From assembly GCF_945870625.1 (NCBI RefSeq), contig NZ_CAMBTS010000007.1, positions 1 to 57,495 on the forward strand: a DNA stretch of 57,495 bases. Reading direction: 5' to 3'. Under the pieces are notes generated by a model. It ran no database searches. It was given only the letters and a program-made list of their open reading frames with translations, and was not told where the DNA came from. Both the position numbers and the translations under genes were made by a program. Positions 16,868 to 25,561 of this stretch are shown in pieces (the first letter of the stretch is position 1; each line of letters starts with the position of its first letter). The DNA is from Novosphingobium sp. Chol11 (lineage in GTDB: Bacteria; Pseudomonadota; Alphaproteobacteria; Sphingomonadales; Sphingomonadaceae).

Positions 16868-18081
16868 TGCTTCTCTCCGCAAGTCAGCGCTGCGACTTCG
16901 TCTTCACCCATGCCAATCTCGCGCAGCACTTCGGCGGTATGTTCACCCAGACGTGGCGCGGGCCGCGCCCAGGGCACCGGCTGGCCGTCGGCCATCCACG
17001 GCAGGCGCACATGCGGCACGCCGTCGAGGTCGAGGAAGGTCTGCCGTTCGGCGACAGCTTCGGAGTGGACTGATTGCTCGAGCCCCGCGACCGGCGTGAC
17101 CGGTACGCCTGCTGCGCGGAACTTCGCGACCCACGAGGCGACGGTTTCGCCCGCGAGCCGGTTCACGATTTCCTGCGTGAGCGCGTCATTGTTGGTGGTG
17201 CGGTCTGGGACGGTGAGGAAGCGTGGATCGGTTACGAGTTGTTCGGCCCCCAACACGCCCGCAACGCGTTCCCACAGGCGCTGGTTGGGTGCGGCGATCA
17301 TCAGGTCGCCGTCGCTTGCGCTGTAGACTTCATAGGGCGCGGCGATCGGATTGCCCGAACCGGCGCGCTTGGGGCGCTTGCCTGTCACCAGCGCAGAGGT
17401 TGCCTGATAGGGGATGAGGTTGAACGCAGTGTCCATAAGCGCGGTATCCATGCGCTGCACCGCGTGGCCCCGGTGGCGCGCGAGCGTGGCGGCGAGCACG
17501 CCCATCGCGATCCACTGCCCGGTGCCGAGATCGACAACCGAAGGCGCGCAGCGCACCGGCGGCGCGCCTTCATGCCCGTTCATATGCATGATGCCGGTGA
17601 AGGCCTGCACCAGCGGATCATAGCCCGGCAGACCGCTGCCCACAGGCCCCGCACCGAATGCGCTTAAGGCATAGTACAGAATGTCCGGGTTCGCAGCGCG
17701 CACCGCCGCCTCGCCGATGCCGATGCGTTCGGCGACGCCCGGGCGCATCGACTGGAGCAACACATCGCAAGTTCCCGCGAGCTTTACAGCCGCGATGCGC
17801 CCCGCGTCGGTACCGAGATCAAGCACCACGCCGCGCTTGCCCGCATTCATGTGGCGGTGAACAACGCCGACTTCATCGACCATCGGCGGCCATTGCCGCG
17901 CATCGTCCCCCCCCGGCGATTCGACCTTGATCACGTCGGCGCCGAGTTGCGCGAGGATCATTGTGGCGAAGGGCCCCGCCATGTTCGTCGAAAAATCGAC
18001 GATCCGGATTCCGGACAGCGGGGTTAGCCCGCCGCCGGGGGCGCCACCCCCAGCAACTGAAGAAACTGCCGGATCAGACAT
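16864..18081 (-). CDS. CaiB/BaiF family CoA-transferase
   Basis: This 405-residue class III CoA-transferase is of normal length. It has the N-terminal block SGIRIVDFSTNMAGPFATMI, then GADVIKVESPGGDDARQWPP and an aspartate in VVDLGTGQW at the expected catalytic place. I chose ATG 18081 (GAGGG 5 bp upstream) over the GTG six bases earlier. It is the first gene of a two-gene operon with the fused transferase and is divergent from an acyl-CoA ligase, with operator site 4 between them. It likely transfers CoA to a pathway acid; three transferases in the cluster suggest several acid intermediates. Confidence 0.9.
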   Translation of the reverse strand: MSDPAVSSVAGGGAPGGGLTPLSGIRIVDFSTNMAGPFATMILAQLGADVIKVESPGGDDARQWPPMVDEVGVVHRHMNAGKRGVVLDLGTDAGRIAAVKLAGTCDVLLQSMRPGVAERIGIGEAAVRAANPDILYYALSAFGAGPVGSGLPGYDPLVQAFTGIMHMNGHEGAPPVRCAPSVVDLGTGQWIAMGVLAATLARHRGHAVQRMDTALMDTAFNLIPYQATSALVTGKRPKRAGSGNPIAAPYEVYSASDGDLMIAAPNQRLWERVAGVLGAEQLVTDPRFLTVPDRTTNNDALTQEIVNRLAGETVASWVAKFRAAGVPVTPVAGLEQSVHSEAVAERQTFLDLDGVPHVRLPWMADGQPVPWARPAPRLGEHTAEVLREIGMGEDEVAALTCGEKQ

Positions 18082-18106
18082 TCGCACCCTCTAGCATATG
18101 CAACCA

Positions 18107-18124
18107 TCCTATTGTAGGACCATA
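18107..18124. promoter_or_regulatory. GntR/FadR-type operator, site 4 (CoA-transferase / ligase divergent promoter)
   Basis: The reverse complement TATGGTCCTACAATAGGA matches the 14-bp core of the cluster motif exactly and differs in the last four bases. It is centred in the 80-bp gap between the divergent CoA-transferase (18081) and acyl-CoA ligase (18162) genes and could control both. Confidence 0.72.
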
Positions 18125-18161
18125 GAGATGAAGGGTCAAGCTGGCTGGAAGGACATGGGCC

Positions 18162-19823
18162 ATGAATGCCGCAGAAAGTGCCATCGCGGAGCGGAAAACC
18201 GCGGCAGAATGGACTTTCGCCGATGTGTGGGAAACCATCGCGGAGGCAATTCCGGACCGCACCGCACTGATGCACGGCGATCAGCGCATCACCTGGCGCG
18301 CGTTCGACCGCCGCGCCGATGGGGTTGCACGCGCCTTGCTCGACGCCGGGCTGGGACCGCAGGACAAGGTCGCGCTCTATCTGCACAACACCCCGGCCTA
18401 CATGGAAACCGCCTTCGCGGCGTTCAAAGCCGCGCTGGTGCCGGTGAACACCAACTACCGCTATACCGGCGATGAGCTGGTCCAGCTTTGGACCAATGCC
18501 GATGCTGCAGCGGTGGTGTTTCACGCGAGCTTCCTCGCGCAGGCCGAGGCGGTGCGGCCACTCTGCCCGGACGTTCGCACCTGGATCTGGGTGGACGACG
18601 GGACAGCCCCCTGCCCCGACTGGGCAATGCCATATGAGGATGCCGCGGGCTCGGCCTCGGCCCGCACGGTTCCCCCAGGCGGGCGCAGCGGCGATGACCA
18701 GCTGCTGATCTACACTGGCGGCACAACTGGCCTGCCGCGAGGAGTGATGTGGCGCCAGCATGACATGTTCCTCGCCTCCAACACCACCAATGATCCTGTA
18801 GAGGCCGACCACGACCATGTCCGCGCGCGGATTGCCGAGGGCGCCGCGCCGGTGGGCCTGCCCGCCGCACCGCTGATGCATGGTACGGGCTTCGTGTTTG
18901 CTGCGACGATCCTCAACCGCGGCGGCACGCTGGTTACGCTGCCGGGCCTTTCGTTCGATGTGGCAAGCCTGCTCGATACGATGACGCGCGAGGGCGTGAC
19001 CGACCTGTGCATTGTGGGCGATGCCTTTTGCCGCCCGATGGTCGACGTACTGGAAGCTACGCCGAAGCGCTGGAATCTTGAGAAGCTCAAGGTTGTCTCC
19101 TCCTCGGGCATGGCGTGGAGCGCGAGCGTAAAGGAGCGATTGCTCGTCCATGCCCCGGGCGCGCTGCTGATCGATTTCCTCAATGCGAGCGAGGCCAGCG
19201 GCATGGGCCGCTCGCTTACTTCAAAGCGCCGGGCGGCAAGCGGCGCGCGCTTCCAACTGGGCAAGAACGCCTGCGTAGTTGACGACGCAGGCGACCCCCT
19301 CGCCCCCGGCAGCGGCGTGATTGGCCGCCTTGCCGTGCGCGGCCATATTCCGATCGGTTACTACAAGGACCCGGCCAAGACCGCAGCGACGTTCCCGGTC
19401 GTCGGCGGAGTGCGCTATTCGGTGCCGGGCGATCTTGCCACGATCGAGGCTGATGGGACGATCACGCTGCTCGGGCGCGGTTCGACCTGCATCAATACCG
19501 GCGGCGAGAAGGTTTTCCCCGAGGAAGTGGAGGACGCAATCAAGACGCATCCCGGCGTCGCGGATGCGCTCGTCGTCGGTCTGCCGCACGAACGCTTTGG
19601 CCAGATGGTGGCAGCAGCGGTCGAATGGTCGGTGGGTGCCATTGCCGACGAGGCTGCGCTGATCGAACATTTGCGCACCCAGCTTGCCGGGCACAAAATT
19701 CCAAGGGTCGTGCTCCCGGTCGAGTCGCTGGGGCGCGGTCCCAATGGCAAGGCCGACCGGCCCGGCGTCACCAGCCGCATCGCGGCCTGGCTGGCAGACA
19801 AAGAAACGGAGAGGACAGCATGA
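18162..19823 (+). CDS. AMP-dependent acyl-CoA synthetase
   Basis: This 553-residue adenylate-forming ligase has a phosphate loop IYTGGTTGLPRGVMW (with a GG in place of the common SG), the MHGTGFVFA region, a hinge segment GRGSTCINTGGEKVFPEEVE and a C-terminal lysine in GPNGKAD. This MWRQ-type loop is common in acyl-CoA synthetases of actinobacterial and sphingomonad degradation clusters for steroids and fatty acids. It starts at ATG 18162, 37 bp after operator site 4, and its stop overlaps the enoyl-CoA hydratase start. It is the second ligase of the cluster and is only distantly similar to the one at 4734, so a different acid is likely. Confidence 0.91.
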   Translation: MNAAESAIAERKTAAEWTFADVWETIAEAIPDRTALMHGDQRITWRAFDRRADGVARALLDAGLGPQDKVALYLHNTPAYMETAFAAFKAALVPVNTNYRYTGDELVQLWTNADAAAVVFHASFLAQAEAVRPLCPDVRTWIWVDDGTAPCPDWAMPYEDAAGSASARTVPPGGRSGDDQLLIYTGGTTGLPRGVMWRQHDMFLASNTTNDPVEADHDHVRARIAEGAAPVGLPAAPLMHGTGFVFAATILNRGGTLVTLPGLSFDVASLLDTMTREGVTDLCIVGDAFCRPMVDVLEATPKRWNLEKLKVVSSSGMAWSASVKERLLVHAPGALLIDFLNASEASGMGRSLTSKRRAASGARFQLGKNACVVDDAGDPLAPGSGVIGRLAVRGHIPIGYYKDPAKTAATFPVVGGVRYSVPGDLATIEADGTITLLGRGSTCINTGGEKVFPEEVEDAIKTHPGVADALVVGLPHERFGQMVAAAVEWSVGAIADEAALIEHLRTQLAGHKIPRVVLPVESLGRGPNGKADRPGVTSRIAAWLADKETERTA

Positions 19824-20638
19824 CCGACAGCGAACCCCACGTTCTTTATGCAAAGCGCGACGGCATCGCCTATGTGACGATGAACCGGCCGGCGAAGCGC
19901 AACGCCTTCTCGCCCGAGATGCTCGTTCGGCTGTGCGATGTCTGGAAGGATGTTGCCGAAGACCGGGAGATCCGCGTTGCGCTGGTGACGGGCGCTGGTG
20001 ATCAGGCGTTCTCCTCAGGCGGCGACCTTGGGATAACCATCCCACTTATGATGCGCACGCGCCAACCGGTGGGTGAATGGGAAGAACGTTTCGCGGCAGA
20101 CCGCAAGCAGCTCTACCGCGCGATCCTGCGCGGGGCTTCGTTCTTCAAGCCGGTCGTCGCCGCTATCAATGGCCATGCCTTGGCCGGCGGGGCAGAGTTC
20201 GTGCTCGCCACAGATATCCGCGTCATGTCGAGCGAGGCGACCATCGGCGTCACTGAAGTGCGGCGCGGATTGATTGCGGGCGGCGGCTCGCTAGTGCGGC
20301 TCGCGCGGCAGGTGCCCTGGGCCATGGCAATGGAGCTCGCGCTCGTCGGCGAGGCTATCAGCGCCGAGCAGGCGCTCGGCATGGGCCTCGTCAACCGCGT
20401 GGTGCCACCAGATCAGGTGATGGCAACGGCCGAGGAACTCGCGCGGCGCATCAGCCTCGGCGCGCCGATGGCGCTCGCCAAGACCAAGGAGGCGATGGTG
20501 CGCTCAAACGGCCTTTCCTTCGACGAGGCTTTCGCCATCGAAGCGCAGTGCACCAAGGACAATGCGGCGACCGAGGACGCCAAGGATGGCCCGCGCGCCT
20601 TCATGCAGAAGCGGCCCCCGGTATTCACCGGTCGCTGA
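19820..20638 (+). CDS. Enoyl-CoA hydratase/isomerase (crotonase) family protein
   Basis: This 272-residue crotonase-fold protein acts on enoyl-CoA thioesters. The oxyanion-hole segments are NRPAKRNAFSPEM near the N-terminus and GHALAGGAEFVLATDIR in the middle. One catalytic glutamate is kept (IGVTEVRRGL), while the second expected Glu position reads IAGGGS, so isomerase or another crotonase reaction is as possible as hydration. ATG 19820 overlaps the ligase stop (ATGA); the frame open upstream lies inside the ligase. It is followed after 30 bp by an alcohol dehydrogenase in the same operon. Confidence 0.9.
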   Translation: MTDSEPHVLYAKRDGIAYVTMNRPAKRNAFSPEMLVRLCDVWKDVAEDREIRVALVTGAGDQAFSSGGDLGITIPLMMRTRQPVGEWEERFAADRKQLYRAILRGASFFKPVVAAINGHALAGGAEFVLATDIRVMSSEATIGVTEVRRGLIAGGGSLVRLARQVPWAMAMELALVGEAISAEQALGMGLVNRVVPPDQVMATAEELARRISLGAPMALAKTKEAMVRSNGLSFDEAFAIEAQCTKDNAATEDAKDGPRAFMQKRPPVFTGR

Positions 20639-20668
20639 CCCCAAAGAAACCAAGGAGAGGATAGCCCC

Positions 20669-21718
20669 ATGCGCGGAATCGTTTTCACCGGCGACAGCAC
20701 GCTGGACCTAATAGAGTTTCCCGATCCCACTCCGGCCCCGCGCGAAGTAGTGCTGGAAATCAAGGCTTCGGGAATGTGCGGCAGCGACCTCAAGCTCTAT
20801 CGCCCGCCAGCGGGCGCGGCGTTCAAGGCGCTCGGGCTCAAGGACAGCGGTGAGCCGGTGATCGCAGGGCACGAGCCGTGCGGCGTGATCGCAGCGGTGG
20901 GCAAGGATGTCGATCCGCGCATCGCCCGCGTGGGCGACCGGGTAACGCTGCACCACTATCAGGGCTGCATGACTTGCGCCGAATGCCGTAGCGGCTGGAC
21001 CCAGATGTGCGAGCGCACCGCGGTGATCTATGGCGTGACGGGCCACGGCGGCCATGCTCCCTATATGCGCGCGGCGGCCGAGACAGTGTTTGCGCTCCCG
21101 GAAGAAGTTTCCTTCTCGACGGGCGCTGCAATCAGCTGCGGCACGGGCACGGCCTATGGCGCGCTGCTGCGGCTCGACCTTTCGGCGCGCGATACCATCG
21201 TGATCGTGGGCCAAGGGCCTGTCGGGCTATCCGCCACGCAGTTCGCCTCGGCGATGGGTGCGCGGGTGATTGCAGTCGATGTCAGCCCCGAGCGGGCAGC
21301 GGCAGCGAAGGACTTTGGCGCGACGCACGCGATTGACGCGAGCTTGACCGATGCGGTCGAGGCGGTGATGGCGCTGACGGGCGGCAAGGGCGTGACCAAG
21401 GCGCTCGATACTTCGGGCGTGCAGGCAGGGCGCATGGTGGCGGTGAAATCCGCCGCGCGCTGGGGTACGGTCTGCCTTGTCGGCGAGGGCGGCGAGATGA
21501 CTCTCAATGTCAGCATCGACGTGATCCGTAAGCAGCTGACAATCGTCGGGTCATGGACGGTCAACAGCGCGAAGCTGGCGGACTGCATCCGTTTCATCGC
21601 TGATCACGGGATGGAGGTGGACAAGCTGTTCACCGACCGCTGGCGGTTCGACCAAGCCGAAGAGGCCTACAAGGCGTTCGACAAGCAGGCGGCAGGTAAG
21701 GGCGTGTTTCTGAACTGA
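20669..21718 (+). CDS. Zinc-dependent alcohol dehydrogenase
   Basis: This 349-residue medium-chain alcohol dehydrogenase is complete. The catalytic zinc ligands are in SGMCGSDLK and AGHEPCGV, the structural zinc cysteines in CMTCAECRSGWTQMC (C-x2-C-x2-C-x7-C), and the NAD(P) site in GQGPVGLSATQFA. AAGGAGAGG lies about 8 bp before the ATG. It ends the operon ligase-hydratase-dehydrogenase and is followed by a hairpin terminator at 21730. It probably oxidises an alcohol released by ester hydrolysis, or a hydroxyacyl intermediate; this is inferred from context. Confidence 0.92.
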   Translation: MRGIVFTGDSTLDLIEFPDPTPAPREVVLEIKASGMCGSDLKLYRPPAGAAFKALGLKDSGEPVIAGHEPCGVIAAVGKDVDPRIARVGDRVTLHHYQGCMTCAECRSGWTQMCERTAVIYGVTGHGGHAPYMRAAAETVFALPEEVSFSTGAAISCGTGTAYGALLRLDLSARDTIVIVGQGPVGLSATQFASAMGARVIAVDVSPERAAAAKDFGATHAIDASLTDAVEAVMALTGGKGVTKALDTSGVQAGRMVAVKSAARWGTVCLVGEGGEMTLNVSIDVIRKQLTIVGSWTVNSAKLADCIRFIADHGMEVDKLFTDRWRFDQAEEAYKAFDKQAAGKGVFLN

Positions 21719-21729
21719 GCCCGCAAAAA

Positions 21730-21756
21730 GGCCCGGCGGTGCTTACCCGCCGGGCC
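21730..21756. terminator. Hairpin terminator between convergent genes
   Basis: GGCCCGGCGG (21730-21739) pairs with CCGCCGGGCC (21747-21756), a 10-bp GC-rich stem. AAAAA precedes it on the + strand, giving a T-run for the minus-strand aldehyde dehydrogenase transcript. Confidence 0.8.
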
Positions 21757-21784
21757 ATCAGGCCAAAGAGCCCATTGCCAGCCC

Positions 21785-23260
21785 TCAGGCCAGATTCATC
21801 CACACTGTCTTGGTGTAGAGGTATTCCTCGACGTGGCGGCGGCCGCCCTTCACGCCGTAGCCGCTCATGCGGTAACCCTCGGACTGCACCGTGGTTTCGG
21901 TCGTGCCATAGCAATTAACCCACATCATCCCAGAGCGCACATCACGCGCCACGCGGTGCGCGGTGCCGACATCGCGGGTCCAGACCGCGCCGCCGAGGCC
22001 ATACTGCGTGTCGTTGGCGAGGCGGACAACCTCCTCCTCGCTGTCGAAGGCGATGACTGAGGCGACAGGGCCGAAGATTTCCTCTTGCGCGGTACGCATG
22101 TCATTTCGCATACCCGCGAGCACCGTTGGCGGCACGAAGAAGCCGGCCGCAAGGTCGCCAACAAGCCGCTCGCCGCCCGACATGACCTGCGCGCCTTCTG
22201 CGCGGGCGAGATCAAAGTAGCTCGAGACAGTGGCAAGCTGTTTGCCCGAGACGAGCGGGCCGAGCTGAGTCTGCGGATCAAGCGTGTTGCCCACACGGAT
22301 GGTCTTGCTGAAGGCGGCGAGGCGCTCAACGAACTCGTCGTAAATCGGCCGCTGCACGAACAAGCGCGTGCCCGCGTAACAAATCTGGCCACTGTTGTTG
22401 AAACAGCCCATGCCTGCGCCCGGCACAGCGCGTTCGAGATCGGCATCAGCGAAGATGATATCGGGCGACTTGCCACCAAGCTCGACCGCAACGCGCTTCA
22501 TGTTGCCCGCCGAGGCCTCGACGATGCGGCGGCCCGTCGCAGTGGAGCCAGTGAAGGCGATCTTGTCGACGTTCTGATGTGCGGCCAGCCGGGCGCCTGC
22601 GGTGGAGCCCAGGCCGGTGACGACATTAATCACGCCGTCGGGCAGTCCCGCCTCCTGCATGATTTCGGCAAATCGCAGCACACCGAGCGAGGCATCCTCG
22701 GCAGGTTTGAGCACAAGCGTGCAGCCGGTCGCCAATGTGGGGCATATGCTAAAGAGCTGCGAGATCAGCGGCCCGTTCCACGGGATGATCCCGCCGACCA
22801 CGCCGATGGGCGCGCGCAGCGTGTAGCTGAACATGTCGCCTGGGAAGCTGTTGTGCGGCGTTTCGCCCGCCAGCGCTACGGCCTGTCCGCCATAGAAGCG
22901 CAGCGCCTGCACGATCCAGCGCTTGTACGTGCTGGTGCGCGCGATCGGCGCGCCCATGTCGAGCGTCTCCAGCACGCAGAGATCGTCGAAATGCTTCTCT
23001 ACAGCGTCGGCGATGGCGAGCATCAGCGCCTGCCGGTCGAACGGCTTGAACTTGCTCCACGGCCCCTCGAAGGCCGCGCGCGCAGCGGCGACCGCACGGT
23101 CGATATCTTCCGCGCCGCCTTCGGCAAGCTGTGCGATCACTTCGCCGGTGGCGGGGTTGACGCTTTCGAAAGTGCGGCCCGAAAGTGCCTCGACCCACTG
23201 GCCGCCAATCAGCAGGCGTTTGGGCCTTCCATCGAGAAAGGGGTGTGCGGGCGTGCTCAT
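21785..23260 (-). CDS. NAD(P)-dependent aldehyde dehydrogenase
   Basis: This 491-residue enzyme oxidises an aldehyde to its acid. The general-base glutamate is in VAVELGGKSPDI and the catalytic cysteine in NNSGQICYAGTR, in the expected order; the N-terminal NPATGEVIA and the nucleotide-binding FTGSTATGR are also typical. ATG 23260 overlaps the HyuB stop (ATGA), so it is the third gene of the HyuA-HyuB-ALDH operon. The pairing suggests that an aldehyde is formed or removed close to the carboxylase-like step, or simply that the operon also handles the product of the alcohol dehydrogenases. Confidence 0.93.
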   Translation of the reverse strand: MSTPAHPFLDGRPKRLLIGGQWVEALSGRTFESVNPATGEVIAQLAEGGAEDIDRAVAAARAAFEGPWSKFKPFDRQALMLAIADAVEKHFDDLCVLETLDMGAPIARTSTYKRWIVQALRFYGGQAVALAGETPHNSFPGDMFSYTLRAPIGVVGGIIPWNGPLISQLFSICPTLATGCTLVLKPAEDASLGVLRFAEIMQEAGLPDGVINVVTGLGSTAGARLAAHQNVDKIAFTGSTATGRRIVEASAGNMKRVAVELGGKSPDIIFADADLERAVPGAGMGCFNNSGQICYAGTRLFVQRPIYDEFVERLAAFSKTIRVGNTLDPQTQLGPLVSGKQLATVSSYFDLARAEGAQVMSGGERLVGDLAAGFFVPPTVLAGMRNDMRTAQEEIFGPVASVIAFDSEEEVVRLANDTQYGLGGAVWTRDVGTAHRVARDVRSGMMWVNCYGTTETTVQSEGYRMSGYGVKGGRRHVEEYLYTKTVWMNLA

Positions 23261-25551
23261 GCGAATATCATCTCCGCTTTGATCGGTTCATCAGCCTTTA
23301 CAATATCTGCCCCCACCTGCACGAGACAGGACGGGCAAGCGAAACGGCGCAGAACGATAGGCTCGTCGCAGAAATGCGCGGGATCGACGTTGGAGGGGAT
23401 CGCCGTCGCCTTGGTTTCCTCCATCAGCGCAGCGGCCTTGTAGTCGCCCGCATAGCCGCAATAGCGGTGGCCGCAGCGATCGCAGGCAAGGACGCGCTCG
23501 CCGTCTTGATCGACCGCAGCGATATAGGCGTGGACCCGCCGGGGCGGCTCGCCGGTAGCAGGTGTGTGCGGCGAGGCATCGTTGATGCCCGAGACCTTCC
23601 ACGCTGCACGCTGGCTGCGCAGTTCGGCGCGGAGCGAAGCCGTGCCCGCCGCATCGGCGCTGCCATCATCGCGAAGGGACACGCCATAGATCTCCGTTGC
23701 CGCCGCGAGCGAGGTGTAGCCGAGCGACACGTCGCGCGCGACCCGCGCCGGATCGCGTTCCAGCGGATCGCCATAGCCGCCGCCGCCGCCAGTGCGGATT
23801 TCCATGACATCGCCCGCATCGAGCGGCGCGCCGTTGGACTTTGCGCGCAGCGACACGACGGAATCGGATTTCAGTTCATAGATGCTCGCCGGAACCGAGC
23901 GGGCCTCGGCGCGTTCGAGCAAATCGGTCGCGTAGTAGACGAGGTAATGGCTCGCCGGTGCGGGCAAACCGCCGAACAGGCCGCCGCAGTTCTGCGCCGA
24001 GATGCACTGACCGCCCGAATTGGTGACGACCGTCATCGAGGCGGCGCGATAGGGCGTGATCGCCGAGCGCATGCCGTTTCCGCCGCGCCATTCGCCCGGA
24101 CCGCCGCCATCGGCGTCTTCCTTGCGGTAGAGGAACAGGAGCGGAAACCACTGCTCGATCTGCTCGACATTGAGTACCATGGAGAGCGGGCTGAAAGTGG
24201 GGCCGCTCGAATCCACGCCATCGCCGAACGAGCGCGCGCCCGAACCGCAGCCGAAGGAATCGAGGATAGCCTGGCCGAAGTACTTGCCGCGATCGTCGAA
24301 GCCGATCAGCACTGGCAACATGAAATCGCCGCAGGGCGCGACGAGATCGGACCGCAAATCATCGCTGCAGGCCATCATCCGCGAGAGGATCGATTGCACC
24401 GCGTTCATCATTGGAATGGCTTGGAGAATGCCGCCGCTGACCGCCGTCGGATAGTCGCAGCACATCAGCAGACCCGGCGTCAGGTCATAATCGATCTGCC
24501 GTTCGCACCCGCCGTAGGCAAAGAGCTGCGAATAGAGCATCGAAATGGAAATGATTCCGGTGATGCTGCCGGAAAACGAGGTAAATGGAATGCCGTTCGT
24601 GCCCGGCGTCTGGGCATCGGTACCGACATTGTTGATCGTGATCCGGTCGCCCTTCTTGGTGACCGTGAGTTGAGTGCGCTGGGTAGTGCGCTGACCCGGC
24701 AGGGCTTCATCGAGATAGCGGATCTCGGTCCAGGTCCCGTCCGGCACCTTGAGCAAGGTCTGTCGGAAGCTTTCCTGCGCCTGATCGAGCATGTGGCGCA
24801 TCGCGGCCTTGACCGTCTTCGCGCCGTAGCGCTTGCACAAGCCGATGATCTGATCGCGAGCGAGAACGACACCAGCGATCTGCGCGCGCAAGTCGAGCGC
24901 CACCAGATCAGGCATGCGCGATTGGCGCAGATAGAGCGCTTCCATCTCGGGCCGGATCTCGTCGTTCTCGACCATCTTAAACGGAGTCAGCACGACGGGA
25001 TCGGCGTAAACGTCCTCCGCGTTCTGCGGCCAGCCACCGGGTACGATGCCGCCGAGGTCATACTGGTGACCGGCGTTGGCGACCCAGCCGAACAGTTGCC
25101 CGTCGACAAAGATGGGCGCTGTGAACATTACGTCCATCTGATGGCACGCCGCGATCCAGGGATCGTTGCAGCACCAGATATCGCCCTCGGCGATGCCGGG
25201 CTTACCGCTGTGCGTTTCCAAAATGTAGCGGATGCCGAGCGGCGCACCGGCATTGAGGAACTGCACGTAGGGTGCGTTGACGACGACCTCTGCGTCCTCG
25301 GTGAGGATCGACATGTTGAAATCGAGCGAGGCGAGCAGCGGCGAGCCCGATATGCGGGTAATCGTGTCGCCATGTGCGAGGTTGATCGTCCAAAGCTTCT
25401 GCCGGATCACCTCAAACGTGACGGGATCGAGGTTCTCGTCATAGTCGGTGTGGAGCTTCAGGCTCGGTGAAATCCGTGACGCCCAATCGGGCTTGGGCCG
25501 ATAGCTGTGCGTCTTGCCGTTCCAGTTGATCGGAGCTTGCTGGGTCTGCAT
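23257..25551 (-). CDS. Hydantoinase B / acetone-carboxylase alpha-like subunit fused to a gamma-like zinc domain
   Basis: This is a 764-residue HyuB-superfamily protein. The body (about residues 30-640) carries family hallmarks such as DPVTFEVIRQKLW, DIWCCNDPWIAACHQMDVM and the Gly-rich GDGVDSSGPTFSP and RTGGGGGYGDPL. The last 90 or so residues look like the small gamma subunit of acetone carboxylase: CDRCGHRYCGYAGDYK, then RRFACPSC, a C-x2-C-G-H ... C-P-x-C zinc-site pattern. Acetone and acetophenone carboxylases use HyuA-like and HyuB-like subunits with ATP to carboxylate ketones; N-methylhydantoinases are the alternative. With two ketone monooxygenases in the regulon, ketone carboxylation is the more attractive guess. 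ATG 25551 lies 10 bp after the HyuA stop. Confidence 0.85.
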   Translation of the reverse strand: MQTQQAPINWNGKTHSYRPKPDWASRISPSLKLHTDYDENLDPVTFEVIRQKLWTINLAHGDTITRISGSPLLASLDFNMSILTEDAEVVVNAPYVQFLNAGAPLGIRYILETHSGKPGIAEGDIWCCNDPWIAACHQMDVMFTAPIFVDGQLFGWVANAGHQYDLGGIVPGGWPQNAEDVYADPVVLTPFKMVENDEIRPEMEALYLRQSRMPDLVALDLRAQIAGVVLARDQIIGLCKRYGAKTVKAAMRHMLDQAQESFRQTLLKVPDGTWTEIRYLDEALPGQRTTQRTQLTVTKKGDRITINNVGTDAQTPGTNGIPFTSFSGSITGIISISMLYSQLFAYGGCERQIDYDLTPGLLMCCDYPTAVSGGILQAIPMMNAVQSILSRMMACSDDLRSDLVAPCGDFMLPVLIGFDDRGKYFGQAILDSFGCGSGARSFGDGVDSSGPTFSPLSMVLNVEQIEQWFPLLFLYRKEDADGGGPGEWRGGNGMRSAITPYRAASMTVVTNSGGQCISAQNCGGLFGGLPAPASHYLVYYATDLLERAEARSVPASIYELKSDSVVSLRAKSNGAPLDAGDVMEIRTGGGGGYGDPLERDPARVARDVSLGYTSLAAATEIYGVSLRDDGSADAAGTASLRAELRSQRAAWKVSGINDASPHTPATGEPPRRVHAYIAAVDQDGERVLACDRCGHRYCGYAGDYKAAALMEETKATAIPSNVDPAHFCDEPIVLRRFACPSCLVQVGADIVKADEPIKAEMIFA

Positions 25552-25561
25552 GGTAGTCTCC

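Noticed and set aside
23185..25470. Very long open frame (761 codons) on the plus strand
   Set aside because: It is antisense to the HyuB and ALDH genes, follows their third-codon-position GC bias, shows no domain and has Arg/His/Gly-rich composition typical of shadow frames in GC-rich DNA.
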